This document shows, in pieces, positions 11,702 to 24,506 of a DNA stretch of 64,000 nucleotides; within the stretch, counting starts at the first letter, position 1; each line of letters begins with the position of its first letter. This stretch comes from Phoronis australis (Eukaryota; Phoronida; Phoronidae). A model generated the notes under the pieces. That model was given only the letters and a program-made list of their open reading frames with translations. It had not been told where the DNA came from and did no database searches. The DNA lies in contig NMRA01000304.1 in NCBI GenBank assembly GCA_002633005.1, positions 27,200 through 91,199 on the forward strand. Reading direction: 5' to 3'. Position numbers and translations under genes: made by a program.

Positions 11702-12343
11702 TTTCAAACTGTAGTTACTGAGGAAATTACATATTCGTCGGTTCCTCGCACTCTCCCCCAAAAACCTTGAATCTGCCATTCACTGTAGATCAGGTTGAGC
11801 TTGTGTAGACTGGTTCGAGGGGGTTGTGAGCCGTGGGTTGAGGGGTTCGTGGGTCGAGGGGGTTGTGGGGTGTTGGGGTCGAGGGAGGTTTAAAATGATG
11901 CAGAATTTTCCTACCATTCTTTTGGTTTATATTCATTTCACTTAGTGGTGAAAAGCCTTCTGTTGGATCTTCAGCTCAGTTATATTCACTTCATTATTTC
12001 TGCACGTGCTCGCACTCTTGATGTTAATTGGACTGTGGTATGTATGACCTAATTCTACACTTTCCGTGTACGAACTTCCATTACTTTTGGTTTACCCGCC
12101 ACTAACAAAGCAAAACAATCCAAAAATTGGAGTCAAATCTCATCTACTGTTTGATTTCGATCAAAGGCTGGCCCAGAACTAATCACTAACAGAGCATGCT
12201 GTGTGATCAGTCGTGCGAGCGACTCATGAGCGTCGTTGTACTCCTTGGTTTCCTTGCTTTCACTGACGTTCGATGTTCCTTCAATTTCGCCTGGTGTCGC
12301 TCTTCACAGAGCTTTTCTTCTATATGTATAGGTACGCTACAGA

Positions 12344-12516
12344 AGGTGATGATAGTAGCGGTAAATGATGGTGGTTGTGGTGATCATGAATTTGGTTATG
12401 ATGACGGTGGTTGTATTGGTAGTGGTGATGGCGGTGGTGATGGTGGTGGTGGAGCTGATTTCGGTAATGGTGGTTGTGTATGTGATGGTGGTGGTGATGA
12501 TGATGCGATAGCGAAG
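12344..12516 (+). repeat. GGT/GAT triplet-rich low-complexity tract
   Basis: Imperfect GGTGAT, GGTGGT and GATGAT repeats dominate. Open frames over it (Gly/Asp-rich on plus, His-rich on minus) are by-products of the triplet composition, not genes. Flanking DNA from 11702 to 12950 shows no other feature. Confidence 0.85.
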
Positions 12517-12961
12517 GAAAATTGAAAGAATTATTCAAAGTAGGTCATATCCTTCTGTTCCGTTATTTTGCTATAGAATCAGAATCAGAAATGTTTTTGC
12601 ATGCCTTGGCCTCTTAGTATAATTAACTATAAAACTAACAAAAGCTCAGCTTTTAGCAATGTTACTCTTCAAATATAGAACAACAGGTTTTTTAGTTCAC
12701 TGCTTTCATGACTTTGGAATAAGCTAACTATTCTTGCATCGTCTATCATGTTCGTCAGCAAATCTCTGTGCACGTCACCCAGGACAGGGTCGTGACTCAT
12801 AAAATGATAAGCTCGTTTTCACCACTGATGTCTAGTGTTGCAAATGTAATTTTTTTCACCTATGCTAAAGACCTGCGCGCTGCTGCTTCAATTTAAAGCT
12901 TACACACTGAACCACGATTGTAGATGCGCATAGCACCGAATGGGGGGAGGTCGGGAGGGGG

Positions 12962-13414
12962 GTTTGAAAAAAAAAAACAGAAAAAAAAACAAAAAAAAAC
13001 ACGAAGAACGTGTCAAACAAGGAAAAACTGAACGTACCAAAGACTCGAACTCACGACCTGGCGGAGAGAGAGCGCGTGCGATACCACTACACCAACACGA
13101 TTTCACTACTATTCGCATGCTAAAAGACCTACTTGTTTATGGTCCACAGCGTTTGCGCGCGAAACCTACTTCTTTTCGTAATGCTTATTACACGTTTTAT
13201 ATTTTGTGCCATCAATTCTTAGCAAATTTGTAGTATTTAAAATAGTCTTCAAATGCCCAAAAGACCAAATCCGTTTTTCGTGTTGGCAATAATGACGGGG
13301 TTGCTTTGGAAATCGTCTTAAGATAAGGTTTGACAAAGAGGGTATTGCGAGTTTCTGAGTGATTCACTAAGGCTTCGATTAAAATTCACATCTTAACAGC
13401 AGCTTCTGTTTTTT
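12962..13414 (-). mobile_element. Dispersed element with tRNA-like promoter, copy 1
   Basis: On the minus strand about 300 bp of body is followed by a tRNA-like segment with a B box GAGTTCGAGTC (13042-13052) and an A-box-like GGTGTAGTGGTATCGC. A short tail ends in an A-rich (plus strand) run at 12967-13003. A diverged copy in the opposite orientation is at about 40460-40890. Both copies share the body and the tail after the B box, so this is one repeat family rather than a free tRNA gene. It may be a SINE with its tRNA part internal, or two nested repeats. Confidence 0.65.
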
Positions 13415-13893
13415 TCATAGTCACTCAGGTTCCATTCTCTTTAAAAAATGAAGTAAATTTTCTTCATTGCACAGTGGAGCAGACGACGAAAACGGAGTCG
13501 TAGTGCGCAGCGCCACTGCCGGTCGCCTGGGATATCGCGGGAGAGCCTATACTTAGCCATAGTTCCGTTACGAAGGCGCGGTGTTCCGAATTTGACACTT
13601 GAAATTGGGTTTGAGCGGTATGACAGTGATGCATAAGTAGATGACAGAACGAGGATTGGTTGAAATCACTAAAACAGGGTTTAGCATCCTTTTAATAAAG
13701 AGTTACTATCAGTAACTTTTTGCTCCTCTTTAAAAGTTGCAACATTCTCCAGAATGCTGGGTACTTAAATACGCGCGTGTGGGAGCGTCTCACCTTATTG
13801 GAAACACAAAGACTCTTACAGTGACACGCGTCGATAGAAATGCCGTCACTTTGACTACCACTTTACCTATGGGGGCCACTGCAAGGGAATGCG

Positions 13894-16800
13894 TCAGTCT
13901 ATAATTTCAGGCTCCTGCCTTAACGTGTCTTTCAACGTTTCCCAGAATGCCTCTTGTCCCACGGCATCGTCTGCTGGCCACTTCAAATATGTGCGTGTTC
14001 GCAACAAATTTACCAGTGTGAGGGGAGCGTCTTGAACGGGTACGTCTTCAAGTAGAATCAAGATAAGAACGTCCTTCTGTTGTTGACGAAAGACATTACG
14101 GGCCATGTGCATTTCAAATATGCACCATTCACTTTGAAGAAAATTTCTGAAAGCAAACGTTAAGAAAAAATAATAACCAAAACAAGCTTCCAAACATATG
14201 AAATTGTGATTTACTGTATCATCAAACGTGCAATTTTACATGTATTCCAAAATCCGGTAGCATTGAACGAAACTGCAATTAAAGCTAAATATATGAAATC
14301 ACTTATCAGTCAATACAAATGCAGATGAAGCAGGAGACTGAGTACGCCGGGTAGAGCCTTACCGGCATGAATTTGAATACCAACATACGCCGGCCAGTAA
14401 TTCAATATGAGTTGCCCGGTTGAGCTATTCAATGCGAGCAGGCCGGACGAGTCGCTTTACCTCAGTCTAATGGGCTGCGTTCCGTAGGTAAAAGTTATTT
14501 CGAGAAACCGAGATCGCGTAATTCTTCGTGTGAGATCGCCATGCCACTTCAGGTGAAGCACCAGCCTCGTCCCTGGGCCTCAAGATGGCGCTGATCGATT
14601 TAGCTCTTTGAGGCTTGTTAAGGAGAAATTTACTTGTATTGGCAGGATTCTGCCTCGTTTTTATGGAAATCAGCGGAATATCACGAGTGATAAAAGTTAG
14701 TTAATTAATGCGAGTGGTTCAGCCGAGCTACTGGAGAACACCGTTATACTAATTTCTCTAGAAATTTGACGATTTTAAAAATTTGAAATTGGCTAATATT
14801 TGCTTTTCAATTACATTGTACGTTTTTTACTTTGAAACTCGTATGCTTAATAGGTGCGTTATACGACAGCAATTCATCCAATACACATTCATCCAAAACA
14901 CATTCAACCAAACATTCGGCTAAGCCCATGGAAAGCGACTAAATCTGACGGCGCTATAAAGCGTTTGATGTACCGAAAACTTTACTGGATACTGTGGGGT
15001 GAATGATACACGCATTCTCATCCACTTGCGTGCAAATAGTGTAAATGTAAATTACGACTTTCAGTTGAGTGGCACTGGGAACTTTAAAACATAATAATAA
15101 TGGTAATGATAATGATAATAATAATGATAATAATAATGAAAGTAACATGATAATGACAGAATTGGTGGGAAATCTAATCTCACCAATAAATCAATAAAAT
15201 AATTCAATAAAACCAAATAATTCAATAAAACCCTCTCAAAACCGATACAATACTTTACCTTGAAACAATCAGTATGCAATGACGACTGTTTTCGATTGCA
15301 CCAATAATGTTTTCTTCAATAGGAGGACCGGGGAGGAAGTTTCTGTAGTGAATACAAAGTCCAAAGTCATTTCCGTCTTCCAGTTTAGTTCTCAGTACAT
15401 CATGTACCCAGTAGCGATCTTCAGAACTGTAGATTACAAAGGCATCGAAGCGGAACTTGCGACACCTGTCGACCTCGCGAGATCTCCTGGCCGCAAAGAC
15501 AATCCAGAATTTGATAGTCCATCGATATCGGTAAAGAACACCTCCAAATGTAATTGATAAAGCGACTCCTATTGCCACTGTAATAGAAATAACTCTCCAT
15601 GTAAGCTTCTTACACTGGTCATTCAGTCGCTTTATGTCGACGTTCTTGATGTAGGCACCGCTGCGGCAGAGATACTGGTCACTATTCAAGAGAGTGACTG
15701 TCCTTGGCTCTGGCGACGCATTATTGAACCATTCCAGAAATGGAAGAAAGTGACAAGATGTGCAATTGAAAGGATTTCCGGAGAAGTCGATCGAAATGTT
15801 TTTCCCATGCCATAATTTCAACGCGCCCTCGGACACAAATCGGATTTTGTTGTTCACGAAGTTAACTTTTTTCAACAGAGGCATTCCAGAAACATCCAGG
15901 TAGGGATCGTCAATAAAGTTTTGTGAAAAATCTAAAAACTCTACAGACTTTTGTACAAAATTTGTAGCTGAAAACAGCCTATTACGCCGAAGAACAATTT
16001 CCTTAATTACTGGGAGTTCACGGAACATATCTGGATAGATTTCAGCCACTAGATTATTATCCGCCAAATCTAAATGCTCTAAGTTCTTTAGATACTTGAA
16101 GTGCTTGGTTTTCTTATCGCGCAGCATGACGTAAAGTCTATTTCCCGTAAGCAACAGCTTTTTCAGGGAAGGGGTCGCTTGCCAGCGGTATGGTTTTATT
16201 GTCGCAAAATCGTTGTATCCCATATCCAGGGTATGGAGGGCATTCAAACACGGGTACGTAGGACCGTGAATTGGCCAGAGTTTAAAATAGCAATGGCTTG
16301 CGTCAAGATACTTTAACTTGTTCGGGTAACAATCTAAGTAGTAAACAAAATCCCCCGGACGGAACAGGCCTTGGAAAATCACTGTCTCCAGGTTTTTTGG
16401 TAATGAAATTTTGTCGTGGATTTCACTATTTGTTTGTACTCTTTTTCTGCGAAATGTGTCTATCCCGCCACGGCGCTTTCGTGGTTTCCCATGGGGTGCG
16501 ATCCCTCTATATGTGGGAAATGTTTCATAAGACGACTCATATTCAGACGATGACATATCGTTGTGATCGCTTCCAAGCTTCCAATAACTAACGTCCACCA
16601 GTGTTAAATTTACCATCCGTAACAAGTTGACTTGAAGCGTAGCAAGATTAGAAAGATCTCCCGCGGATACCAAATTATTTTGACCGATGTAGATTGTTCT
16701 CAGATGTCTGAGATATCTTCCAATATTTTCACTCTCTATAAATACAATGTGGTTCTCTACAAGAGAGATGTTTTCTATTGGTAAGTGAGCAAACACGCGA

Positions 16801-17732
16801 GTTTCGTTTTGGGTCAACTTCACGGGATGTGAAAAATGTTCCAGGTGCTCTAGGTCAAGGTGGGTCAAAGGTGAATGAAGATAGCGGAGTAAATTAATGG
16901 CAGGTTTCAAACCCAGCTGGTCATTCTGACCAAGGTCTATACTCCGCAGTCGAGTAAAGCCCGACAACGCCTTTTCCTCCACTACGCCCAAGCTACATGA
17001 CCTCATGGAAAGTACTTTAATTGTGCTTACGTGTAAAAAAGTGTTTTCCGTTACCAATAAATCGTTTTTGCTCGTTTTTGGAGGAAAAATAATCAATCGT
17101 TCCAGTGACTTGATAGATTCAAATTCTTCATCAAATGTCTTTACTTTGTCGAGTGCACCATCCAGGCCAAAAGAGACTGTTCCATTATACACAAAGTCGA
17201 TAGAGAGATAAGTCAAGTTATTCACATACGGCAGGATTTGAACTGGGTACCCTTCCTGTGTATTTCCAGTCCTTTGGTTTTCCAGAAATAGCTGATTTAA
17301 TGATGAAACTTTTTGGAATGTGGCCGGTTCCAGTTCATGGTACTGAATTCGATTACCATTCAACGCAAGAGTCCCAATGTTACGTAGACCAGCGAAAGCA
17401 CTATGTGAAATATAACTTATTTCATTTCCTGTCAGAATAACGTTTTTGATGTACGGCAACCGTTTGAATGCGTAATCGTATACTACCTGAATGTAGTTTC
17501 CACTCAAGTCGACAGTGAGGCACCGTTCACGTTTGCACTTGAATGCAGAAAAATCGCTGGGTATCGAGGGAAGTCCTTTATTTGAGCAGTTAATGGTAAC
17601 TCTGTCGCTCATCAGCAAACAAGGCGAAATATTCTCCTTCGACTTCAGTGTCGCCGCCGATTTAGCTGTACTCCGAGTCATCGACAACGCAATAAATACA
17701 AAAACCACTTTGACTTGTATTGAAACACTCAT
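13894..17732 (-). CDS. Toll-like receptor, complete, two exons
   Basis: Exon 1 is 15259-17732 and exon 2 is 13894-14146. The donor AG|GTAAAG and the acceptor after a pyrimidine-rich TTTCAG restore an Arg codon in the TIR domain (phase 2), giving 908 residues. In order: signal peptide (1-24); N-terminal cysteines (C38, C49, C66, C71); leucine-rich repeats to about 640; a C-terminal cap with C657, C660, C689, C707; a membrane helix about 712-734; a TIR domain from 761. Box 1 is FDAFVIYS (762-769), the BB loop has RNFLPG with Pro801, and box 3 has FW at 892-893. The family senses microbial ligands or endogenous dimer ligands and recruits TIR adaptors such as MyD88. A basic insertion at about 390-440 splits the repeats. 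One C-terminal cysteine cluster gives the vertebrate-like architecture. ATTAAA on the minus strand near 13691 is a possible polyadenylation signal. The intron (14147-15258) carries a TAA/TTA microsatellite near 15091-15148. Confidence 0.93.
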
Positions 17733-20545
17733 ATTGCTTCATCGAGTATTGTAACAGTTGTGAAACAATGATGACTGCTGTTGCTACTGAAAGTAAGAAT
17801 CACGTGTTAAACTAGTTTCGACTGTGGTGATCTGCAGTTTCGGACTATAATTGCGGGGTCAAAGTGAAATACGCTCCGTTGGCTCTTCATTACGAAACTG
17901 TCTGGTTCCGGTTTGTATCGGCCAACGAGTGCCGCACACTTCACCTGTATTTTATATTTAGAGAAAATGACTCCTCGTCAATCAAGTCATTTTCGAAATC
18001 TAAACTAGTTATTGGCGCACTGTTATTTCTTTGCGCTGGTGTGGCGGACGCTTTCTTTCCACAAGGCCCGTTCGCAGCGTTATATGAAGAGTCTACTACT
18101 TTGTTACTTCGTTTTACAAGGATGCATTTCTGCCACTGACAACCACTCTCGTTGATTAGTCAGCTTCAGTTTCAAGTGGTGAGTCTTAACTATCCTTTTG
18201 GTGGATGGATTAACCTGATAAAACGTGGGCTACCTCTTACGGAGTGCGTGGTGACAAAACAACGAGAGAGAAAGAGAAACAAACTTTACCTTTAAATCAT
18301 ATAGAAACATACATTGTTATATAACTGAGTGGCCAGCAAAGGCACAGGCCGCTAATAACTGACCACCGAGTAACAAAAATTAAATAGATAATAACAATTA
18401 AGAAGAAAAATATAAATAACAACAGAAAAAGTATATATACAGAGAGACAAAATACATTGCAAGGTTATTTAAATTAAACGTATTTTACAAAATTTTGTAG
18501 ACAAAGACTATGGATACACGGTTAAAAAAGCAAGGCACAAGATGCAAGAGGGGTGATCACGGTTACTTCAATTAGAGCATGCATAAAAATGTAAAACGTT
18601 GCACCAACCCAGCCAACCAGCGATCGAGAACGTTCGGAAGACGATCGAGAGCGAAAATTGGCGCGAGAAGCAAAGCCAGGCAAGGTGAGTAAATTTGATG
18701 AATTTTTGTTGTTTTTACTTCCAATGTGAAAACGGAAGCATGAGTTGAAGGCGCAACACATTGAGGAAAGGCAGGTAGAGGATTAGGCTGGTGTCTCTTC
18801 CAATTATTGGAGAAAAGTTACGTTAAGCGAGGCATCGCATGAGCCGAAGGTGATTTGTATGTCATTTTGGCAAATTGCGGTTATTTTTGGCACTAAATCA
18901 AAAAAATTACCGTGAAGTTATGAAGAAATGACATGTGAAAATATAATGCAACGCATGTTTTTGGAGTTTTGTCAGGATCTCTGAATTTTCGACACATTTC
19001 TGTTGAAAGATTGAAAGATGCGATCGAGAACGCAAAGATAGGCGATCAGAAACGCAAATTTGTGTTTGTTTATGCGATCGGGAACGCATCGTGGTGTGTC
19101 GAACAATAATGAACTTTTTACGTATAAAACGTAGAAAAGGTTACAAAATAAGTGTGGTGCAATGAATTAATCACATGCTGCGTCACTTTTGTGTTACTTT
19201 CGTATCAAAACTAAACAATAGCATAGCATATTACCAGTAAATCGCCATGAGCACTATCAAAGATTTTATAGGGACATAGTATGTTTGGCATTACACGTAC
19301 ATCAAGCATGCTATTTTAGTTATAGATGTTTTCACAAATGAATATATTTTCATTTCAGGAAACAAGTTCACTGTTATTGTGAGGTGAGCTTCAACGAACA
19401 TGTTACCAACGACGTGGAGGTACACCCTATCATGGTTTTGAAATACAGACTTCTAATTTTAGACGAAACCACTAGGAACAAGGGGTTCTAAACTGAAGAC
19501 TCACCCAGGAGTTGTTCCATGTGACGTGCCAGCCAGGTGTAAACAAATTGTTGCAGCAGATGAAAGCGAGTGTCGATTATTTTTACAAAATTGTGACAGC
19601 AAAAGGAAAAAAATACAAATAGCCAGTGAAGTCAAAGAATGATGATGAGCTTGCCCATGGGGAGAGAGACTGGTGGAGTACCGTGGCAACACCGTTCACG
19701 AGATGATTAAAAAATTCCCTCTCATGAACGTCTAGGATTTAAAAATTGCCAGAAATTGTGTAAACTGATGTGACTGTCACATGCCAAGTGTATCCTTTAA
19801 TATTGACTGTATGTCGCTGTCAGAAATAAAAGAGAAAATAAAAGAACTTGGTCTAAAAACTAAGTTAAGAAGTGATATTGCAGTTGGACGTTTCTCTAGT
19901 CATAAACTTTGTAAGTTTTACCCGTGTACTCACGAACTCGAAACGAGTTCCGTGTCAAACGTTAAAATTTGAGATATGAACACTAACTACATAATGCCAC
20001 CTCCTTAAATCCACCAATGTAACGGTCAAACTATCCATGGGAAAAAATAGGAGAATATTAGTATTCAGTGCCATTAAGTTGCTGTCAAAAGTGATGTTTG
20101 TGCAATCACATTCTTGCACCCAAAACTTTATCTTGGTGCAAGGAATGTACTTATATTTCGCATCTATTTAAAAAAATTACGTTGAAGTAATATTCTCAAC
20201 TTTAAATTTTACTTTTGCTAGCTGGTAAAGTGTACACATAATTTCAACATGGGATTTTTTTTATTAATCATTTGTACACACGACCCCACAACAAATTATG
20301 TTCAACCTTTCGGTCAGTAGTCAAGCTGCAGCCCATTCTCCGGCTGGCTCGTGTCACCGCGCGAGCAATATCTATTTGTCCTCATCCCAACTCGGTGATC
20401 CTCGCTGTGCAAATAGAGCTACTTTCATGATAGCAGGCTTACTCTCTGAGAATTGACTCAGCGGTATGCTTCTCCGTTGCATTTGCACCCTGATTCACGC
20501 ATCTCCTAAAAACATGAAAAATTATTCAATCAATCAATCAGTCAA
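17733..20545. other. No recognisable gene; scattered GCGATCG-type motifs
   Basis: The upstream region of the TLR lies at its left edge; I see no clear core promoter. The motif GCGATCGAGAACG and near copies (ACGATCGAGAGCG, GCGATCGGGAACG and similar) occur near 18621, 18642, 19020, 19042 and 19074. Two open stretches near 19480-19690 and 19781-19972 (the second with a helix-like KEKIKELGLKTKLRS) may be exon remnants, but I cannot assign them. Confidence 0.4.
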
Positions 20546-21336
20546 TCAGTCACTTGTTTGGCATATGATCTGACCCTTCTCTGACACGTAACTTTTTTCA
20601 CAGACCTGCTTCACCTGGGTGTCCTCAATTTCACGATTCTGCCGCTGGTCTCCTATTCCCACCCCCAACATTGAATTCCGTTCGTTGTGTTCGTCTATGA
20701 GTAACTCGTCGTACATCGGGTCTTCAGTGTCTTGGCAAACTGCGTTGCCACACTCAGATTCTTGAGTTGTTTCCCCACTAAGTTGCTCATCGTTTGCGAA
20801 TTCACTCTTTGGACCTGGGTCAAACTGAACAACACGGATTTCAAAGTTTAGATTATTCGTCATCGTAGGGTCTGTCCACCGAAGAAAGACTTGCTTTCCC
20901 ATTGTGTGCTCACCAATTACGTTCCAAACTTTTAGTAGCTTGAAGCACAAGTCAGCTGCTTCTGTACTGAATCGCAGGCTATGTTTGACGACATTCAGGT
21001 CCGCTTTTTGCTTGCAATATTTGTTCGATTTACTGTTGATGCTACATCTGTCGAGTCCTTTTAAGAGTACTTTCGAATCTTTGCACGTTGACTGTACGTC
21101 ACCGCCACCTGTTGAAATTTCAGTGATCAAATGTCTCAATGTTTAAAATTGTAGTTTCCATTACGTGATAACGAACAACTTCACCATCACATTAACATTT
21201 TACCAGTACATCTCAATATTTTAAGCTGGTTAAATTCTCAAAAATTTAACAATTTGCTGGACATTGACGGTTTTACCTTAACTTTATTGAAACGAGCCTG
21301 CTGCAGACTCAAAGCCGCTGCCTCCGAAGTACAAAC
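20546..21336 (-). CDS. Unrecognised protein, last two exons
   Basis: The last exon is best read as 20546-21091, starting after an AG at the end of GACGTACAG in phase 0 and giving 182 codons to a stop. A 60-nt exon at 21277-21336 (20 codons, alanine- and glutamine-rich) joins it in phase across a 185-bp intron with donor GTAAAA. No signal peptide, membrane helix or known domain is visible. The middle part has a mixed beta-like pattern (KQVFLRWTDPTMTNNLNFEI), and the last 80 residues are acidic and probably disordered. The open frame itself begins only at a TTG, so the real start must lie in upstream exons. The 5' border of the small exon is uncertain. Confidence 0.4.
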
Positions 21337-22043
21337 CTTAAAGGCGAATGCCACCCGATTTAATTAGTCTTTTTTGCCGTCTTAATCGGTCTATTTCCAC
21401 ATCGTCTCGCGTACGGTCGACCTTACCTTGCCAAGAGGTGTCGCGTTAACCTGTGAGGAAGGTGAGAAACGACACTAGCGACGTCAGCGTTTCATATGCC
21501 TAGTGAATGCGGCTACGTTGCAGTGTATCGTTCCCGCTTGTCAGAACTAAGCAGCTGCGAGGAAAGCGAGTATATCGTGTTTTTTTTTTTACTTCTTCGA
21601 GAGTCCGAAATGCTTAGGAAGTGGTTCGTGGTAGTGAAGAATGAATTGTACACTGTAAATAGCAAGTAAGACATCTCCGTGTCTGTGGCCTGCAGACAAC
21701 GTCGACAGTGCCTCACGAATGCCGGCTTACCAAATAACTCCATACGTTCCGTTGTCTGAGCTTGTTCACGGCGCCTCTTTAGTATTTCTTCATNCTGTAC
21801 GTCACCGCCACCTGTTGAAATTTCAGTGATCAAATGTCTCAATGTTTAAAATTGTAGTTTCCATTACGTGATAACGAACAACTTCACCATCACATTAACA
21901 TTTTACCAGTACATCTCAATATTTTAAGCTGGTTAAATTCTCAAAAATTGAACAATTTGCTGGACATTGACGGTTTTACCTTAACTTTATTGAAACGAGC
22001 CTGCTGCAGACTCAAAGCCGCTGCCTCCGTAGTACAAACCTTA
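21092..22043. repeat. 250-bp duplicated module joined at a single N
   Basis: Positions 21092-21340 recur at 21795-22043 with only a few changes. The module contains the 60-nt exon, the 185-bp intron and the acceptor of the gene at 20546-21336. The right copy starts immediately after an N at 21794. Left of that N the minus strand reads into a different possible exon (21731-21793, including EEILKRRREQAQTTERMELF and donor GTAAGC) instead of the exon found after the left copy. Either two haplotype contigs were joined here, or a small tandem exon duplication exists. Confidence 0.7.
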
Positions 22044-24506
22044 ACGCTCCTCCCCTGAGATAAGTCACACTGGTTAAATGACAATTAATTACAGGGCTGA
22101 CGTGTTTAAAAGCCACATAAACCACTGGCAACTATTTCAGCGGGTGTCATGCAAACAACAGCGAGATATTTTAAACGTTTTTAACTGGTAAAAGACACTG
22201 GAAATGGCTTCAGCAACACCAAGAATTGACGAGCGTCAAAAACACAGCAGACCCTAGAAGATGGTTGGAAAGTCGGGAAGTAGTAAGAAGTCAGGGGCGG
22301 GAACTCCGTACCCTGGAGTTTGGACCCCGGTTATGTACAGTGGTCACTGGGTATGGAGTATTTTCAATGCGTGTGGGAATTAAGGGGTATTGTTACGATG
22401 TTCGGTCAGGGACTGGTGTTTAGGGAATCAAAGCTCGAATTCAGAGGAGAGGCCATTGAGTCGTTTCCACTCCTTGAAAATGCTCAGCCATGGGTACTCC
22501 GCTTTTCAGTATAGACAGAGCCGGATTTCAAGTGGATGGGGAACGGGGGGGGGGGCAATTGTCACTCTTCCCTTTCTTGCTATGGGTCCTAGCAAACAAA
22601 GAAATACCAACTTCCTAATCAAGAATCGTAATTGTTCTCACTTCCCGATCAGAGGGAGAGGCACTGTCCAAAAGTTCTTCTCCTAGTCTTCCCCTTCGTC
22701 AATTCTTCTTCTCAGTTACCGGCAGGTCTATTGATAATGAGCCTTGACACACGACATTGGCTTCACTTTGTGCTATTGATCATAAAAAATACACAGACAG
22801 TAGGGAATCAATTCGAAACAGTGTTCGGATTTCAATTGCCGGAGGACGGATCTCGGCTGCCGGGAAGAGGAGGGCGGCGTGTGTTTGTGCCCTTTGGCCA
22901 TGGCATTATTTATGGAAGACATCGACGTAAATCGCTTCATCAAAGCTGGCGATGAATAATGGTTTGTGGAAAAAAATCCATCGTTTTTTTCAAGTATAAA
23001 AACTCATTTTATAAACTGCACAAAAGGTTGCAACATAAAGTATAAAAACTTATTCTTGACAGAAAGAAAACGGAATTACTAAGCAAAACAAGGTTAATCG
23101 ATTGACCTAACTCGGCAATTAAACCGGAACTTACTAAAGCAAAACGCAAAGTCGATCTTTAGACATAACACAGCAATAAAGCACGCAGGGGAGGTCGAGA
23201 AAGGATATTTAAACAAACCTTTCTTAATCCAGGCCATTTGATTTGGAACAATTTTCATAATTTGGCAAATTTTCAAATTTGTTCTCGTGATTTATAATAA
23301 GCTATTATCCCCGTTTTATCAACGACTTACTAGTTCGTTTACCTTACTTATTGATTCGTTCCTACGATTTAACCAATTCGTTTCCACGACTTATCCAATT
23401 CGTTCCCGCTACTTAACCAATTCGTTTCCACGATTTAACCAATTCGTTTCCACGACTTATGCAATTCGTTCCCGCGTTAATAAGGCCATAGATATGTTGT
23501 GTATGACCTCGGGAAATCAGCATTCATTTAAATATCTACAAAAGTGTTTATTTTAACTTAGTAAAAATATATTTTCTGAAAGTAGAAAGAATGTAGAATT
23601 TGATTTTAGATTTTACATCAATCTGCCATTAATTACATGATCATATCTTTTTAGTAAAATTGAGCAAAAAATAATAAACATTCGTGGCAAAAACAATGGT
23701 ATCAACAACATGACCAAATTTCATTTGATATAAAGATACAAAGTAAAATCTCAAAGAAGCTGTTACAGTTTGCCAAATAAGTGTTTCGTTTTCGTTTTAT
23801 GCAACTTTTAAAGTTTTCTATAAAAAACATTCGTGTATAAGAGCCCCTCTTGCACAAGTGGAACATTTTACAAATATTGCCCCTCAGAGATTTGGAGATC
23901 AATGCATTAGCATAGAATCTGAAAGCTTCATAAGAATTCAACCAATTATTTCTGAGACATGATGTTCCGAAATAAGCCATGGTACTGAGGTAATTTTTTA
24001 AGGTCCTGCTTAGCCTTAACAAATTTACTTTGGCTTATTATTCGCGTTTCTGAGCCGTTTCAAAATCATCGCCGGCATTGGCAGTTGTCCGAAAACATTA
24101 AGCTCTTGATTTCAAATTTGATGCAATTCCACACAATTTTATGATCAAGTATATCAGTTAAAAGTTTGTTGGCTCTCACAGCGAAGCGTTGATATGAACA
24201 GCGAGGTTTTGCATCATTTCAGGGATTGCGGTAATGAAAGTAGTCATCATAAATTAATGATAAATATATACACATATCTAAACATTTCAATTTAATAATC
24301 GTTACAATAACCATCTTTCAAAAAGAAAGTTGCTGGGTCAAAGATTTAAAAGAGAATTCTCAAGACACTAACAAATTGTGACCTGTTACCAGTAGCAATA
24401 GCTTATCTTTCCACGAGCGGATTTTCAATGTTGAAACACCACAACTCGTTTGTTTTTAACTTTAGTTACTAATAACAGTTATTCATTAACATTATTCGTG
24501 CATTAC
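22044..24506. other. Repeat-rich stretch without a recognised gene
   Basis: Positions 22044-23300 show no supported gene. A 22-bp array occupies 23318-23478. Positions 23545-24060 are a copy of the dispersed repeat also found at 3590-3850 and 25480-25960. A possible acceptor near 24400 on the minus strand could give a last exon (seven residues, then stop) for the gene at 24507-25151, but its pyrimidine tract is weak. Confidence 0.45.
23318..23478 (+). repeat. 22-bp tandem array
   Basis: About seven units of AACCAATTCGTTTCCACGAT plus two T-rich bases follow one another at a 22-bp period, with point differences. A more diverged array of the same consensus is at 25235-25392. Each array sits just upstream of a copy of the same dispersed repeat body, so array and body may form one element. 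There are no spacers, so this is not CRISPR-like. Confidence 0.8.

Noticed and set aside
12196-12538. Glycine-rich (plus) and histidine-rich (minus) open frames
   Set aside because: Both come from the same GGT/GAT triplet tract; no domain or splice context.
23318-23478. CRISPR-like array
   Set aside because: Units are contiguous without spacers, and the DNA is nuclear metazoan.
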